Source: Curvularia sp. ZM96
Taxonomy: Eukaryota > Ascomycota > Dothideomycetes > Pleosporales > Pleosporaceae
Length of the DNA stretch: 64,000 bases
Assembly: GCA_022457065.1 (NCBI GenBank)
Contig: JAJGBQ010000004.1
Coordinates: 4,154,001-4,218,000, forward strand
Reading direction: 5' to 3'
Shown: piece after piece, positions 25,193-35,764 of the stretch
Position numbering within the stretch: the first letter of the stretch is position 1
How the letters are laid out: every line of letters starts with the position of its first letter
Notes under the pieces: generated by a model
Database searches by the model: none
Told to the model about the DNA's origin: nothing
What the model saw: only the letters and a program-made list of their open reading frames with translations
Translations under genes and position numbers: made by a program

Positions 25193-26966
25193 ATGCCCCC
25201 TCTGTTGCTTCACCGCTCCAAGAATCGCCGCGTCACCGTTATTCCGGAATCAGACCATTCCAGTGAGGTTTACCGCACAACAACCGACAACAAACCTCGT
25301 TCTCGCAAATACAAGCGACTCATGTTGGACTTTTGGCAAGGGCTCCTTGCAGCTCTAGAAAGACTCGCCATGTTGCCGTCGTTGCTGCACTCTGTGCTGC
25401 CATTATTGTCGTCACGAAAACGCGTCCGAGATGCATTGCGGACTTATGACCGTACCATGGACGACCTATTGCGCGAAGTTGAGCGCCTTCTGGAAGCTCC
25501 TTTGGCTCCTGCCAAGCTGCTCGAGATGTCGGGAGCATTGCAAAGACAATTCGCTCCAAAGCTCCAGTCTAGCGACATCTGCATGTTGCCTTCTTACAAC
25601 CACAAACTCCCTTCTGGACTTGAGAAAGGTACCTATCTAGCCCTTGATGTCGGCGGATCGACATTTCGCATTGCCCTTGTCGAATTGAACGGTAAAAAGC
25701 CGGGTGCCAAGAACATGCGTATCGTTTTCATGAAGAGCTACAAGATCGACGAGAAGGTCCGACAACGAAGGGGACATGAGTTTTTCGAGTGGATGGCCGA
25801 CAAGATTCAGCAAGCGCTTGCCGACCCGCAATTCCAGCGTATGAGCAGCACACAGAGTTTTCCCATGGGCCTCTCATGGTCGTTTCCCGTTGAGTATGTG
25901 TTTTGCTCTGTTGCTGCATGTACTGGCTGACTTTGATTAGACAAACTTCAAGTCGTAGTGCAAACTTGTTAGACATGGGCAAGGGCTTCCGAGCAACCGA
26001 AGGCCTTCTTGGCCAAGACTTGAGCGAATTGATCATGGCGCCTTGCAGGAAGAGGGTAAGCTTTGACCTTCGCCAATAGGCGCCACGCAATTACTAACGA
26101 TTGCTCAGAACCTGCCTGTGCACATGGACTCCATTGTCAACGACTCTTCGGCGACATTGCTATCCCGTGCTTACGAAGACCCATCAACACGCTTTGCTGT
26201 CATTCTTGGAACAGGGTTCAACATCTCTGTCCATCTGCCCGTATCTTCGCTTGCGACCACAAAGTACAAGGGATATCCAAAGCAATGGCTCGACGAAGCC
26301 ACCCATGTCCTTGTCAACACCGAATGCAGCATGTTCGGAAAGGGTGTTTTCCCTACGACTAGATGGGACGACCGACTGAACGAGACGCATATTCGACCAG
26401 ACTTTCAGCCTTTTGAGCACATGATTAGCGGTCGCTACATGGGTGAGATTGTAAGATTGATCATTGTTGAAGCCGTATGCACAGCCGGTCTGTTCAGCGG
26501 CGAAATGCCCGCCCTTCTGAGCGAACCTTATACTCTGGACACGGGTACCATTGCAGCCATGGAGATGGACGACTCAAAGTACCTTACCCAGGCTACTGCC
26601 CTCTTCCAGTCTCAACACCCCCTCAGCAAACCACCCACTGTGAGCGACATTCAGTTTGTTCGCCGAGTGTCCCAACTTGTTTCCCGTCGTGCAGCAGCTT
26701 TTCTCGCAACTGGCATTCACGCATTGTGGGTTCTCCGAACCGAATCAGAAGGCTTGACGCCTGCATCTGCTGGTCGGATGAGCATTGGTTGCAACGGCTC
26801 GGTAATTGAAAAGTATCCTTTGTTTAGGGAGCTTTGCCAATCGCATCTCCATGAGCTCACTGCTGCGTCTGGGGCAGAGCCCAAGTCAATTTCACTGGAG
26901 ATTGCCATTGAATCGGCCATTTACGGGGCAGCTGTGTCTGTCTGCTGCCTCGAAGGGCAAGCGTAG
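25193..26966 (+). CDS. HXK3: Hexokinase-family sugar kinase, probable GlcNAc kinase (Hxk3 type)
   Basis: Exons are 25193-25893, 25941-26055 and 26109-26966, giving 557 aa. Both introns (47 and 53 nt) are canonical. The hexokinase fold is clear: phosphate loop LDVGGSTFR (~152-159), sugar-binding SWSFPVEQ (~228-235), catalytic Asp in VNDSSATL (D284) and ATP-site GTGFN (~306-310). Several positions differ from glucose hexokinases: GGTNFR is GGSTFR, and the usual DTTGT after the catalytic region is DSSAT. Non-glucose fungal kinases, such as the GlcNAc kinase of Candida, are divergent in this way. The first ~85 residues are a basic extension with a hydrophobic helix (AMLPSLLHSVLPLL). The GlcNAc assignment rests mainly on its neighbours. 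An atypical regulatory hexokinase (HxkC/XprF type) is the alternative. Confidence 0.82.
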
Positions 26967-29180
26967 GATCTTAATCTTCCTTCTTCTTTTCGTCATTATT
27001 TTTTCTTATACGCAAGATTTCATTGTATATACACATGAGCGTTTGGCTGTTCCATTCAACCATCTAGAATCCGCTCGGGACTAGATATGAAAGAATCACG
27101 GAGGCATATGGGAGCTTTTTTTGGCAGGGCACACAGTTCCCTACGGCGTTGTTGAGGTATTACCAGGTTGGCAGCATGAGTTTGAGCATTTTGATGACCT
27201 AATGAAATGCGCACTTTTTCTTTCCACACACGCTTACTCCATTCTCCCTGAGTCCATTGACGGCCAGAATTGCAATTTCCCACACGTGGTATCCTAATAT
27301 CTCACCGTGACATCCTCAAGTCACACCAGAAAATCCCACCGAACCAATAGTAAAACAGTTCCAAGATTATCTTTTTCCCAACTCTCCTACCCACCCACCC
27401 CTTCCTTTGGAAAAAATTCGTCATCTCCATTTCACCGGTCTGCCCTAAGCCCGAACCAGCCCTCATCTTCCGCAGTGGACCCGCAGTGGGCCATGCTTCA
27501 TTATCTTCCACCAAACTTCTTCTAGCGCGTAGACGCAACGAGACCCGCTCAATACGACGCGTTCGCGCCACGCAATGCACCGATAATGATACCACCGTCT
27601 CGGGATGCTACGCACGTAGCGTGTTCAAAGAAACGAGATAGGAAAGAAGAAAAAAAATGCTACATACGAGTGAGCGTGGTGGTAAGTGGCGTAAGGGGAG
27701 ACGGGCGAAGAGAGATAGAGAGAGAAAGCAAGGGAGACGGAAAAAAAGGTTATTGAAAATGGTCTTGGGGAAAAGGCGACGGTGGAGAGTAACGTTCCAC
27801 GTAGCAGTGACGGGGTGACGGACAGGTACAGTAACAGTGACAGTGGTACGGGGGACAGGGATCAAGGAAATGGGAAAGAGAAAGATACAGTAGTAGTAGT
27901 GTGGGGAAAGAGTAGTATCATTTGGTGAGAGAGAGGGAGAGAGAGGCTTGAGCCACAGTCTACCGTATCGTACCGTACCGTACCGTCGTCCATGGAACAT
28001 GGCTGGGAAAAAGCTTCCATGAAAGGCATGGGCGGGGCGTCGTTGCTCGTGTCGGTTGCCCCACACTCATCTTCGTGAAAGTCTTCTTTGGCGAGGCGGG
28101 GAGGGAGAGCATGGTAGGATCCAAGGTGCCAGATGATGGGTGTTACAGTAGCATTGCATCGTTGGGGCTTCCCGTCTTTCCTGCGACAGACGACATACGC
28201 CACACGTCACATGCGCACCGTCTAGGGCGCGCCGAGGGAAAGGATGCTTCTCGGCTTTATACCTCTGGTTGCCGGCGTTAGTGTGGTGGACTGCCAAGAC
28301 TGGCATGTCAGCTGGGAGACTGCGTCTAGATTGCCGCTAGTTGGAGACTGTTCGAGTCGGAATGTTAACGTTACCTGTTTTCGAAGTAGATGCTTGGTGA
28401 GATTACTCTCGTTGCATGCTTTTGGTGATGTGTCCAACAAAAGCCTGCCAGCTCGCAATAAGCCAAGTGTTACTGTGCATTGATTAACAAACGTTATACG
28501 AGCTCTTTGCTACCACGGCCCACTCGTCAAGTGAAGAAAGAAGAGGGTAACAGCATGCGACATGGAAGCCACAAAGTCAATATGCGAAGAGTCTTAGTAA
28601 AAAAAACAGAACTTGTAGTGAATTGACATGGACAATACGGTGGCATGATTACAATAATTGCCCAAAGTTATCCTCGTTTCCAATGGCCTATCATTTGTTG
28701 GCGCCATCGCTTCGGTGGTGTATATGGAGGGAAGTCGTGTCATCGTAAGTCGAACGGCAGGGTTGGGAATGCCGGTTCTGATTAAATGGTAACCTTGCCC
28801 CTTGCTGATCCTCCAGGAAAAGGTGAGCAGTAATCCGGCTCCTCTTTCCGCAAGTATTAAATAATTTTTTTTTCCCTTTCTTCTTTCTCTCCTTCATTCC
28901 CTTCTTTGTTCGCCCTGTAAGAATAGAGTGTATGGTATCCGCCGGGAGGTGGACTGCACATGCGCTGTCCTTGCTTAAGTATATGAACGAGGAAAGAGTT
29001 TCACCTCGTTACAGTATATGCGCAACTTTTGACTGATCCGTAGCAACAATCCGCTCGGCTCGGGATACAGGAAAGACAATGGACTCGGAGCCGCTCTCCA
29101 ATCATTGACAGGAAACTCGTCTTGACAGGATTACAGAAACAAAAACCAACGCATGGGTATCACAAATCGCAAACCAGAGC
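26967..29180. other. 2.2-kb convergent spacer with purine-rich tract
   Basis: The kinase and regulator genes converge here, but the gap is unusually long for two 3' ends. The plus strand is strongly purine-rich at about 27640-27960. A pentanucleotide tract of TACCG units lies at 27961-27987. A T/CT-rich run lies at about 28863-28910. Short frames on both strands lack any protein signature. A long 3' UTR or a noncoding transcript could explain the space. I see no protein gene. Confidence 0.4.
27961..27987. repeat. TACCG pentanucleotide repeat
   Basis: About five consecutive TACCG-type units, one of them imperfect (TATCG), lie within the convergent spacer. This is a short simple-sequence tract with no assigned role. 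Confidence 0.7.
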
Positions 29181-30873
29181 TCACCAGGCATCCGAGAAGT
29201 ACCGCTTCGACCGGCTCCTTCCAGCGTCTGCTTTCCCTTCTTGGGGAAACGGGGTAATATGGTGGACGACATGGGGTCGATAGACGGCGTCTACAGGCGG
29301 CATCCAGTCGTCCAAACCTAAGGGAAAATATTCATACAACAGGTCAGCGCTTTCATCTGGACTATTGATGACGCCAATGGAAAAGGAGGGCGGTCGCATT
29401 GGCGTGGTACGTTTTCTCTGCTGGTCATTGGGGGAGGGGGCCTTTATGGGCTCATCGTCGGTAAGAGACAAAGTGACAGGGGCTATGGATGTCTTTTGAG
29501 GCGGAGCACTCCTGGAGATGTCTGGAGTAGACTGGGCATAAGGTGTGGCGTGTTGTAGCTGGGATGAGGGGGGATCTTGAGGTATGGCAGTCTGAGCACC
29601 CGTGGGGATCTTCCAGGCGAAGTCTGGTGACTGCGGCATATCGTTTGCGTTGAAGTCAAAGGGCATCTGCAGCAAGTCTACAGGTTTGGCTGTAACCCCG
29701 GATTGAGCCTGAGGCTGGGTTTGTGCTTGAGTTTGTGCTTGAGCTTGAGCTTGCTTGGGTGTGCCTTGGTTTGTATCACCAGTCGGAGTTCTGTTGGACT
29801 GCTGTGGAGTGTGCACCTTGCGTGCGGTAGTCCCTCCGCTTATTGGCATGTCCTTCCGAGCTTGGAAGTTGCGCGGGCTTCTACCTCGCACAATGATGGC
29901 TCCTGAGTGGATTTCGCAAATGGGTACTTTGGCACCGCCATTGAGGGTAGCGACTACCTTGAGCCGCACCACAAAATGCTGCTGCAGCTCTTTCCTTCGA
30001 CCGTTGTTTGCGGTCGCTATTCGGAACTGCAATCGCTTCCAGCTAATAGGAAAGTTGACGTATTCTGAATCGACGTCCTGACCAGTTGATAGATCTAGTG
30101 GGTATGTGGGCGGTTCCTTCTCGGTCTTGTCCTCAACAGGAACATTACCCGTGGCCGGCGTCTTCCAAGGCACGGATATGATCTTCACCGCATTCCCCTC
30201 TAGAGATTCTGTAGCGGATATGGTGAGTTCTAGGCCATGTATGGGTATTTGGTCTCCTTGGTCAGTCATGAGGAGGCGCAGCGATCTGGGAATGGTGACT
30301 GTGCCGGTGATTTGAAAGAGATTTCTTCGGTAGCACGTCAACTCAGCTACCTGGACGTCGGCAGCGGTGGCCCAAGGCGATTCAGCCAGAAAGAACATGC
30401 CATGTAGCTGTGCAGACATGGATATGGACAGCCTTTGCATAGAGTAGTTGAGAATGGGATATGGTACGGTAGGCAGCGAGAAACTGAGGAGCTTGTTGTT
30501 GCTGTCGTTGATTGGGCTTTCGGGCATGCCGTTTTGTTCATGGGGGTGTATCGACTGCTCGTAGCCGCTCTGGACGTCGGAGAAGGGGTCTTCATAGGTA
30601 CTCGGGTAGCGCTTCAGCTGGGGCGGCATCTGCTGGAGGTGATAGGTCGAGTATGCATCTTCGCTCCTAGGCAATGCTGTTAGCGGGTGCTGCAGTGGGA
30701 GGCAGGGCGAAGCTGGCGTACCCGATGAAGGTCTCGGCATCAAAGGCGGAACGCTGATCGTACTGGTCCACGGGCACCATGGGCATGGCCAGCTGCTGGT
30801 CGGGACCCGTGACCGTCTGCATGGGTATCGCCATAGGCATGTAGGACATGGTGGTGGTGTCAAAGTGCTCCAT
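29181..30873 (-). CDS. RON1: NDT80/p53-like transcription factor (RON1 type)
   Basis: Exons are 30873-30722 and 30666-29181, giving 545 aa. The 55-nt intron joins FIG to SEDAYSTY. I start at the ATG at 30873 (MEHFDTTTMSY) because the longer upstream frame is Pro/Arg-rich and shifts frame relative to this exon. The DNA-binding NDT80/PhoG domain spans about residues 125-325, with IPRSLRLLMTDQGDQIP, LTISATES, KIISVPWK, a RIATANNGRRKELQQHFVVR-like block and IVRGRSPRNF. A Gln-Ala/Gln-Thr repeat lies at about 355-372. The tail has VYRPHVVHH and KRYFS. Relatives are Aspergillus XprG and Trichoderma Ron1. Its place inside the GlcNAc genes favours the Ron1 role, as activator of the cluster. Confidence 0.88.
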
Positions 30874-32060
30874 GGCTCGGGGCGGCGTGGCCGTCGTCGG
30901 GGATGGAGGTGTTGTGGTATCGGCGCATACGCGCGGCGCAAGTGGTGCGGAACCAGCAAAGACAAAGCGCTCGCGTCGGAGCGAGGGCGCGTTGTATGGA
31001 GCGGCGGCGGCGGTGTTTGTTTATGTTGGTGGTGGTTGAGATGATGGCGGAGAGGTGGGAGCTGCGTGGGCGGGTTCTGGGGTTGAGGTGGAGACGAGAG
31101 GTGCGGGAGGCCAGCCAGCGGAGAAAGATGGGGGAAGTGGGAGTGACAGCGGGCGAGGGCGGATGACAGGACAGTCGACACGGTAGGCGTCTGGGGGGCT
31201 GCGGCTTGCACAGAGGACGCACCGGGAGAAATAGCTGCAGCAGTCCGGCGGGCTCGAGTGGTGAAGAAGCTGTGCGACGAGGGTGCATCACATGTGCGGC
31301 TGGCATGTAGGTCGCCAGCCCGTATCTGTTAGGGGTGAGGGTCGGCGGCGGGAATGGCGCTCAGCTGCGGCTCGCTCTGCACCGACTCTACTCCTCCGCC
31401 TGTCCATTGACCGCCTCTGAGAGCTGCGTCTGTACATGTCTACATAGCTGGACGTATCCACGAGCCAATCCGTCATCGTCGAGGAGCCCCATTTATTTGG
31501 ACCGCACCCGACTTCAGGGAGGCGAGCCTCAGCGGCAGGGCCTCGCTCCTCCAGGGACAAGCCCAACGGCGATCAGCATGCGCCCTAGCCCCAGCATCGT
31601 CCCAGGTCCGCTCAGCTGCCGATAAAAATAACGTGTCGGTGTCGACCGTGTCTGATCTGACGTCCTCGACGCCAGCTGTGTGCCATATCTTGTACTCATC
31701 CATCTCAGGTCGTGCGCGACGTTTGGCAAGCCATCCGAGCCCGTCTAGACGCAACTAAGCTAAGCGTCACGCGGGAAGACCCTCAGTCGCCTTTCAGGAA
31801 AACCTTCCGATACCCACACGTCCGCAACCCGGCGGATGCACCTGTGGCACGACGTCAGACGAGGTCGTAGTCAGCACAATGGCCTCACGCCAGATGGATT
31901 TTTGTTGTTCAACACCGTCCAACATTCTGAAGATTAAAATAGTATCTCAATAGACCGGCCTGGATCAACCCAACACCTAGAACACCCTCCATCCAATCTC
32001 CATCCCAAGTAGCTCAACAGATTCCTTGATTTTGCGCCAAAGACACCAAGTCACCCAGAA
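30874..32060. promoter_or_regulatory. RON1 upstream region
   Basis: This 1.19-kb interval lies between the regulator start and the 3' end of the GH3-GNAT gene. It should hold the regulator promoter and leader. The minus-strand open frame continuing to 31211 is Pro/Ser/His-rich and in the wrong frame for the regulator, so it is not called coding. Confidence 0.4.
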
Positions 32061-35000
32061 TCAAGCAGGCGGTATCATTGTCCACGTCGCTGCATCGCAG
32101 CTCACTTCCTCAAAGTTGTGCATGACATCAAATCCCATGGCCGAGAAGCCGTCAAAGTTGCCGTCTCCATCCATCTGCCTTTGTCAGTATAACGGTGCTG
32201 CCAAGGGCACCAGCAGGTACTCACATAGTCGAGCAGGCAAGCATTGCACCCTAGCTGCTTGATTTGCCGCATCCCCAGAAGGATCAGTCCCTGCAGTAGC
32301 GTCGAATACTCTCCAACACCAGGTGATATCACGGGCGACGAAATGCCTCCAGCCGTCTCGTTGAGGTCCTTGAGCGAAGGAATGTACTCGGCAAGACGTG
32401 AGTGGTTGTTGTAAAGCACAACTGTACCCACCAGAGCACCATCTTCCGGACGCTTGGCCCGAATAATTCCACATGCCGTGGGATCCGTCAGTGCAAGCTT
32501 GTACACCTCTGCTAGCCCTTGCCGATTACTGGTTTTGATGTGATCGAGCACTGGTCCAGCATAGTCCCACCCATAGACAAGGTCAAACTGTGCTCCTGCA
32601 CTTGCCAGACTCTTGGCCATGCCCGCGGGTGGCGTCCATGTCTGAAGGTTGCGAGCTACCATGTTGCACACTGGACGTGACAGTGCTGCACCCCAGCCGA
32701 GCTGAGCAAACCATGATCGTAACCGCTTCCGCTCGTTGCCATGTCCGGTCGGGATGCCGAGATAGATACTCGGAAGACGTGATCCCAGTTGAAATCGTTT
32801 GATGCCTTCCTTCTGCAGCAAAGTCCGTATGGCCCTGTTATGCAGAGAATGTCCGATGGAGAGTTTCCGTCTTGCAGGATCCACGAACAATGCGCCAATG
32901 ACTCCAGTTCCTGTGGCCTTGAAAAAGTATGTTGAGCAGAAGCCATATAGTGCTTGGGTACTGCTGTTGCGGACTACAAAATGTGACTCTTCCACCTCCG
33001 GGTGATGTAGGATGAATGAGCTTGATGTTGCGCTCGAGAGCTCAGATCGCTGGTTTGGTGCTGTATTGTCAACAACAGCGGCAATTAGGGTGTCTAATGC
33101 ACTGCCATCCCGTTCTTCATTGAAGATCTCAACCAGCCAATGCTGCTTCGACGGGTGTAGTTTTTGGCTCTTACTGATCGTGCCGGGTAGTGTTCCTGAA
33201 GGGGACAGTTCGCCATACAGGACTTTTACTAGCGAGTTCAGCGCAGTCTCAGTGAAGTCATATGTGCAGATATAAGTCCCAATGGTGTTGTCCATGGCAA
33301 AATCGTACGGCGAGCTCACAGCAACCACAATCAGAGGCTTCTCACGTCTCTCCCCACCAGTCGTGTACTGCATGTTGCAAATCATAGAGACATGTTTTGT
33401 GAATCCATGTTGGTAGAGGTTTCTGTTGGCGTCGGCTGTGAGCACAATAATTGCACTTGCTCGGCTGATGAGGTTCTCATGCACTGGGCGAACTCCGTTC
33501 GCTGTATATGAGGTATGCAAAAGTCGCCCGTTCCGCTGTCTTGCCAGGGAGCGACCCAGTTCTCTGAAGACCCGTTCTCCGCTCATGACGGAGGAGTTTT
33601 GGTCCCAGGAAGCAGGACCTGGAGAGTGACTGGCCGCGCCGTTAGCAGCATCAGATATAGCTCGAGATGCAGCTGATGCAGCCAAAGGCTTCACCAGCGG
33701 TGTCAGTAGAAGGAGCTCTTCCTCGCTGTCGAGGATGTTGGTCAGCGGGAGAAGCCTGTTCTTGTCACGTACGACTGTGATGGAACTGTTGTACGCTTTA
33801 GTAGAGAGTGCTGTGTGTAGAGGCTGGAGCTTTTCGAGATAGTTGATGCCTGGCGGATTCAGCGCTTTTTCCCACGATGTGCACTTCTTTTTCATGGTTA
33901 AAACACGCCTAAGCGAGTTGAAGATGCGCTCTTTGGAGACCATCTCGGTTTCTATGCCAGTCTTCAAACCTTTCAGGCCTTCCAGTTGTAGTGAGAGCGC
34001 ACGACAAAGAAGGACCACGTCGCAACCGGCGTTGACAGCCATCACGGTACCACCGCCAACGCCAATGTTGTGACTGAGTGCATCCATTTCAAGACATTCG
34101 GAAACGACTACGCCATCGAACTTCAAGTCCTTGCGGAGCAGTTCGTCAACAACCTGCTCAGAGAGACAGGCGTGCATAGCATTGAGCCCAGCCGAGGACA
34201 TGGCACAGCCACCGACCATCATGGAATCGAGGCCTCGTTCAATCGCCTTCTTGAAGGGAACCAGGGCGCTTAAGCTTAACTGCTCTAGCGATTCTGTGAT
34301 AATGGGCACATCCAGCGTGGAGCCTAGGAACTCTAGGTTGCCGTAGGACGGGAAATGTTTACCCAATGTTACTACTCCGCCGTCTTTGTAGCCTTGCATG
34401 AAAGCACACCCAAAGGCAGACACTTCCTGAGGGTCGTCTCCGGCAGTTCTGACACCCAAGGGCTGGTTACGTGCATTGGTCAAGACATCGAGACACGGGC
34501 CAAATATCCAGTTGATACCACAGGCAGCGACTTCCTGTGCCGTTGCCTTGGCGACTTCGAATGCTAGGTCAGTTGATCCGGTTGCTGCCATGCCCATGTT
34601 GCTGGGGTACTGGCGAATGTAGATGTCGTCAAAGAGACTGTTCACACCGCCATTCTCCTGGTCAATGCCAATGGCCAGCGGGACAGGATGGCCGGCATCG
34701 TGAGCAATCTTCTGCAGTTCATAGATGAGGTTGGTTGTGTCCTCGGCAGCTGTGTTGGATCAGCAGGGGCTTGGCTTGCAGGTAGGTCACAACAGAGCAC
34801 GTGATGTTTACATTTGAGATTTTTGGCAGTCAGGAGGATGCAGCCAACGTGATGCTTCTCGATAAGCGTACGGATGTGGGGAGTCACGGAGGTGCCATCG
34901 AAGCCCATCATGAACAACTGGCCCTGCACGGCCCGATGTCAGCGAATGTGGTTGTGACAGTCTAGTGAAAACAGCCTACCATTGTTCTGCATGGCGGAAA

Positions 35001-35121
35001 CCAAAGGCATACACGTCAGCAAGGGTCATTGGTTGCATTGCGCATCTTGTGGGTGAGCGTGCCGCGATGCTCACCTATCGAGGTCGTCCCATACGGGATC
35101 GAGTTTCTCAACCTTGCCCAT
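32061..35121 (-). CDS. NAG3: GH3 hydrolase-like protein fused to tandem GNAT domains (NAG3 type)
   Basis: Exons are 35121-35075, 34986-34980 (7 nt), 34923-34812, 34749-32225 and 32174-32061, giving 934 aa. The microexon encodes the join DDLDRTMGQLF. Without it the frame fails. Residues 17-520 form a GH3 fold: GQLFMMGFDGT, AIGIDQENGGVN, FGPCLDVL, KHFPSYG (~186-192) and VVVSECLEM (~269-277). The NagZ-type nucleophile Asp after that Ser is Glu here, and the usual DSH acid/base loop is missing. Residues ~560-700 form a GNAT acetyltransferase-like module (FVDPARRKLSIGHSL). A second lies at ~770-930. There is no signal peptide, so it is probably cytosolic. Similar genes sit in fungal GlcNAc clusters. 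The reaction is not known from sequence. Confidence 0.85.
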
Positions 35122-35764
35122 GATGACAAGGCCCGTCGCGTGGCGCCGCGTCGAGTCGTGGATGCGACGTGAGATTCCGGGGGCGCACCGACTCTTGGGT
35201 GCGGTTCGCAAACGGTGTTCGGTCGGGCGGTGGATAGAACGATGGGGAAGATGGCACCGTAGCATTCACGTTGTCAGAGCCGGGGGTGAGTGGCTAGCAA
35301 GGGCCGCTAGTGACAAGCCTCTCTGCGCATCGTTACACCTCCTCGGTCCCTCTCTTATCAACCAGTTGCGCTTGAAATCCCACCTCACATGGCCCACCCA
35401 ACAGGGCTCCGGAAACTATCGTGGTAGGATCGAGTACCCTGGTGTAATCGTTACTGTGTCACTTTGTTCCGTGTATCCACTCAGCGTGTGCGAACCGGCA
35501 GCGTGCGCCCATGTCGACGTTTCCAGAGGCAACTTTGCCCGCTCTTGATGGAAGCATGGCATCATCGATGGCCGGTTGCTCGCCATAGAAGTAGCAGGTA
35601 GGGCGCTGTCCCTTTTGTGAAGGGTGTTGAGCTTGCTCAACCGCGCACAGCCAATCATTCCTTTGTCCTCTACCTATCTTCACATTCTCTAGTTACCATC
35701 TATACACACAACCTCTTTGATACCCTGGTTCACTGGCCATCATCTTATCACATTACCATTCCCT
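35122..35764. promoter_or_regulatory. Divergent promoter, GH3-GNAT / deacetylase
   Basis: This 643-base spacer separates two divergent cluster genes and should be co-regulatory. A CCAATCA box, the core site of the HAP/CBC complex, lies at 35651-35657. That is about 110 bases before the deacetylase ATG. A pyrimidine-rich leader follows. Confidence 0.5.

Noticed and set aside
27608..28066. 152-codon minus-strand frame
   Set aside because: It is a translation of the purine/pyrimidine-biased tract, dominated by Pro, Ser, Leu and Phe. No conserved feature.
28330..28370. tRNA-like TTCGAGTC motif
   Set aside because: The flanking bases do not form a T-arm, and no matching D-arm, anticodon arm or acceptor stem was found.
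30874..31211. Upstream extension of the regulator frame to 31211
   Set aside because: The MEHFDTTTMSY exon in another frame, with a clean intron into the domain frame, gives a better N-terminus.
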